Origin: Pueraria montana var. lobata
Taxonomy: Eukaryota; Streptophyta; Magnoliopsida; Fabales; Fabaceae
Reading direction: 5' to 3'
NCBI GenBank assembly: GCA_026413185.1
Contig: CM048654.1
Coordinates: forward strand, 2,423,001-2,487,000
Length of the DNA stretch: 64,000 bases
The notes below the pieces were generated by a model that worked only from the letters and a program-made list of their open reading frames with translations, made no database searches and was not told the DNA's origin. Positions 61,135 to 64,000 of this stretch are shown here, one piece after another (position 1 is the first letter of the stretch; each line of letters begins with the position of its first letter). Both the position numbers and the translations under genes were made by a program.

Positions 61135-62265
61135 CTTTCTTGATTGTGATCTATATTCATGAAAGCAGCGAAGAACAACAGACCAAAAAGGAAGCAGTCA
61201 AGAAGCTAAGTTGACTTCTCTCTTGTTGACCAAGAAAGCAATGTTTCAAGCAAGAAACCAAGAAAGCAAGAAGGAAATGAAGAAAGGAGTCAAGATCCCT
61301 TCTTGATTAATTCCAAGTTGTGTTTCTTCTTTGTTTCTTTCTTTCATGGTTGCTTCTTGCCTTGTTTATTCTGTCGTGAGTTCTACCTTGGTCATTCATA
61401 ACCATGGGCCCAATCAAGATGCTTTCTTGATTGCAACCTTTATTCAAAAAGCAGTTAAGAACAAACGACCAAGAAGGAAGAAATGAAGAAGCCTAGTTGA
61501 CATCTTTCGTTTTGACCAAGAAAGCAATGTTTCATGCAAGAAACGAAGAAAGCAAGGAGGAATTGAAGAAAGGAATCAATATCCCTTCTTGATTGATTCC
61601 AAGCTGTGTTTCTTCTTTGTTCCTTTCTTTCATGATCATTTCATGTCTTGTTTGTTCTGTCATGAGTTCAACCTTGGTAAGTCGCAACCATGGGCGCAAT
61701 CAGGATGCTTTCTTGATTGTAATCTTCATTCAAGAATGTAGTCAAGAACAAGCGACCAAGAAGGAAATAGTCAAGAAGCTCGATTGACTTCATTCTTGTT
61801 CACCAAGAAAGCAATTTTTCATGCAAGAAACGAACAAAGCAATGAGGAATTGAAGAAAGGAATCAATATCCCTTTTGGATTGATTCCAAGCTGTGTTTCT
61901 TCTTTCTTTCTTACTTTCATGGATGTTGCTTGCTTGTTTTTCTTTCTTGAGTTCTACCTTGTTCAGTCGCAACCATGGGCGCAATCAAGATGCTTTCTTT
62001 ATTGTAATCTTCATTCAAGAATGTAGTCAAGAACGAGCGACCAAGAAAGAAGTAGTCAAGAAGTTCAGTTGACATCTTTCTTGTTGACCAAGAAAGCAAT
62101 GTTTCATGCAAGAAAATATCAAAGCAAGAAGGAATTGAAGAAAGGAATCAAGATGCCTTCTTGATTGATCCCAAGTTGTGTTTCTTCTTTGTTCCTTTCT
62201 TTCATAAACGTTTCTTATCTTGTTCGTTCTTTCATTAGTTCTACCTTGGTCAGTCGCAACCATGG

Positions 62266-64000
62266 GGGCAATCAAGATGCTTTCTTGATTGTGATCTTTA
62301 TTCATGAAAGCAGTGAAGAACAACAGACCAAAAAGGAAGCAGTCAAGAAGCTCAGTTGACTTCTCTCTTGTTGACCAAGAAAGCAATGTTTCAAGCAAGA
62401 AACCAAGAAAGCAAGAAGGAAATGAAGATAGGAATCAAGATCCCTTCTTGATTGATTCCAAGCTATGTTGGTTCTTTGTTTCTTTCTTTCATGGTCATTT
62501 CTTGCCTTGTTTGTTCTTTCGTGAGTTCTACCTAGGTTAGACGGAACCATGGGCGCAATCAAGATGCTTTCTTCATTGCAACCTTGATTCAAGAAAGCAG
62601 TCAAGAACAAATGACCAAGAAGGAAGAAATCAAGAAGCTTAGTTGACTTCTTTCTTGTTGACCAAGAAAGCAATGTTTCATGCAAGAAACGACGAAAGCA
62701 AGGAGGAATTGAAGAAAGGAATCAAGATCCCTTCTTAATTGATTCCAAGTGGTGTTTCTTCTTTGTTCCTTTCTTTCATGATCATTTCTTGTCTTCTTTG
62801 TTCCTTTATGAGTTGAACCCTTTTCAGTCGCAACCATGGGCACAATCAAGATACTCTCCTGATTGTAATCTTCATTCAAGAATGTAGTCACGAACAAGCG
62901 ACCAAGAAGGAAGTAGTAAAGAAGCTCAGTTGACTTCTTTCTTCTTCACCAAGAAAGCAATGTTTCAAGCAAGAAACCAAGAAAGCAAGAAGGAAATGAA
63001 GAAAGGAATCAGGATCCCTTCTTGATTGATTCCAAGCCGTGTTTCTTCTTTGTTTCTTTCTTTCATGGTCGTTTCTTGCCTTGTTTCTTCTTTCATGAGT
63101 TCTACCTTGGTCAGTCGCAACCATGGGCTCAATCAAGATGCTTTCTTGATTGCAACCTTGATTCAAGAAAGCACTTAAGAACAAGCGACCAAGAAGGAAG
63201 AAGTCAAGAAGCTCAGTTGACATCTTTCTTGTTGACCAAGAAAGCAATGTTTCATGCAAGACATGAACAAAGCAAGGAGGGATTGAAGAAAGGAATCAAG
63301 ATTCCTTCTTGATTGATTCTAAGTTGTGTTTCTTCTTTGTTCCTTTCTTTCATGAACGTTTCTTGTCTTGTTCGTTCTTTCATGAGTTCTACCTTGGTCA
63401 GCCGCAACCATGAGGGCAATCAAGAGGCTTTCTTGATTGCGATCTTTATTCATGAAAGCAATGAAGAACAACAGACTAAAAAGGAAGCAGTCAAGAGGCT
63501 CAGTTGACTTCTCTCTTGTTGACTAAGAAAGCAATATTTCAAGCAAGAAACCAAGAAAGCAAGAAGGAAATGAAGAAAGGAATCAAGATCCCTTCTTGAT
63601 TGATTCCAAGCTTGTTTCTTCTTTGTTTCTTTCTTTCATGGTCGTTTCTTGCCTTGTTTGTTCTTTCGTGAGTTCTACCTTGGTCAGTCGGAACCATGGG
63701 CGCAATCAAGATGCTTTCTTGATTGTAACGTTGATTCAAGAAAGCAGTCAAGAACAAACAACCAAGAAGAAAGAAATCAAGAAGCTTAGTTAACTTCTTT
63801 CTTGTTGACCAAGAAAGCAATGTTTCATGCAACAAACGATGAAGGCAAGGAGGAATTGAAGAAAGGAATCAAGATCCCTTCTTGATTGATTCCAAGTTTT
63901 GTTTCTTCTTTGTTCCTTTCTTTCATGAACGTTTCTTGTCTTGTTCGTTCTTTCATGAGTTCTACCTTGGTCAGTTGCAACCATGGGTGCAATCAAGATG
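62266..64000 (+). repeat. second copy of the ten-unit duplication, cut by window end
   Basis: Near-identical partner of 59400-61134. It is still matching where the window ends, so the duplicated block is longer than what is seen. Element B was inserted just left of the first copy, whose first bases at 59376-59400 are disturbed. Confidence 0.9.

Larger units (their letters stand above)
59376..64000 (+). repeat. satellite array block 4 (about 16 copies)
   Basis: Same unit and orientation, running off the right edge. Units here often read GTGATCTTTATTCATGAAAGCAGTGAAG with ACAACAGACC, or GTCAGTCGGAACC. It includes the long duplication described separately. Confidence 0.95.

Overview
The window is repeat DNA from a flowering plant, probably a papilionoid legume. 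That guess rests on the style of the Ty1/copia gag-pol proteins and LTRs and is only moderately secure. I see no intact host gene, no rRNA or tRNA gene, no CRISPR array and nothing prokaryotic. Two things fill the sequence: (i) a very large head-to-tail satellite array with a unit of about 287 bp, roughly 160 units in one orientation, and (ii) LTR retrotransposons of the Sirevirus type of Ty1/copia, all inserted on the minus strand relative to the array.

Layout. 1-4506: the 5' part of a decayed copia element (A) on the minus strand, with a broken pol, a broken gag, a primer-binding site and a complete 5' LTR; its 3' part lies left of the window. 4507-19114: satellite block 1. 19115-20403: a solo LTR of the same family with target-site duplication CCTTT. 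20404-21385: satellite block 2. 21386-22783: a solo LTR of a related but distinct family with target-site duplication GAACA. 22784-48452: satellite block 3. 48453-59375: a nearly full-length copia element (B) on the minus strand. Read 5' to 3' on that strand it has a 5' LTR, tRNA-Met-type primer site, broken gag, broken pol (protease, integrase, reverse transcriptase, RNase H), a long broken 'envelope-like' extra ORF, several polypurine tracts, and a 3' LTR of which only 237 bp remain. 59376-64000: satellite block 4.

The satellite unit has a pyrimidine-rich half followed by a purine-rich half and contains several inverted repeats, so each unit could fold into a series of hairpins. Unit subtypes are ordered into higher-order repeats: a five-unit pattern that shrinks to four near 5-10 kb, a 547-bp dimer near 42-45.5 kb, and a ten-unit 2866-bp duplication at the right end. 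These are marks of unequal exchange or gene conversion.

The retroelements carry two striking short-motif patterns. The A/B/solo family is strongly enriched for TGGACG/CGTCCA, both clustered in the LTR U3 and scattered through the internal region. The second solo LTR carries about a dozen copies of a TAATCGATTA-like palindrome just upstream of its TATA box. The extra ORF of element B is preceded by a CT-rich leader that looks like the 5' end of an ordinary plant gene. All counts were made by eye and are approximate.
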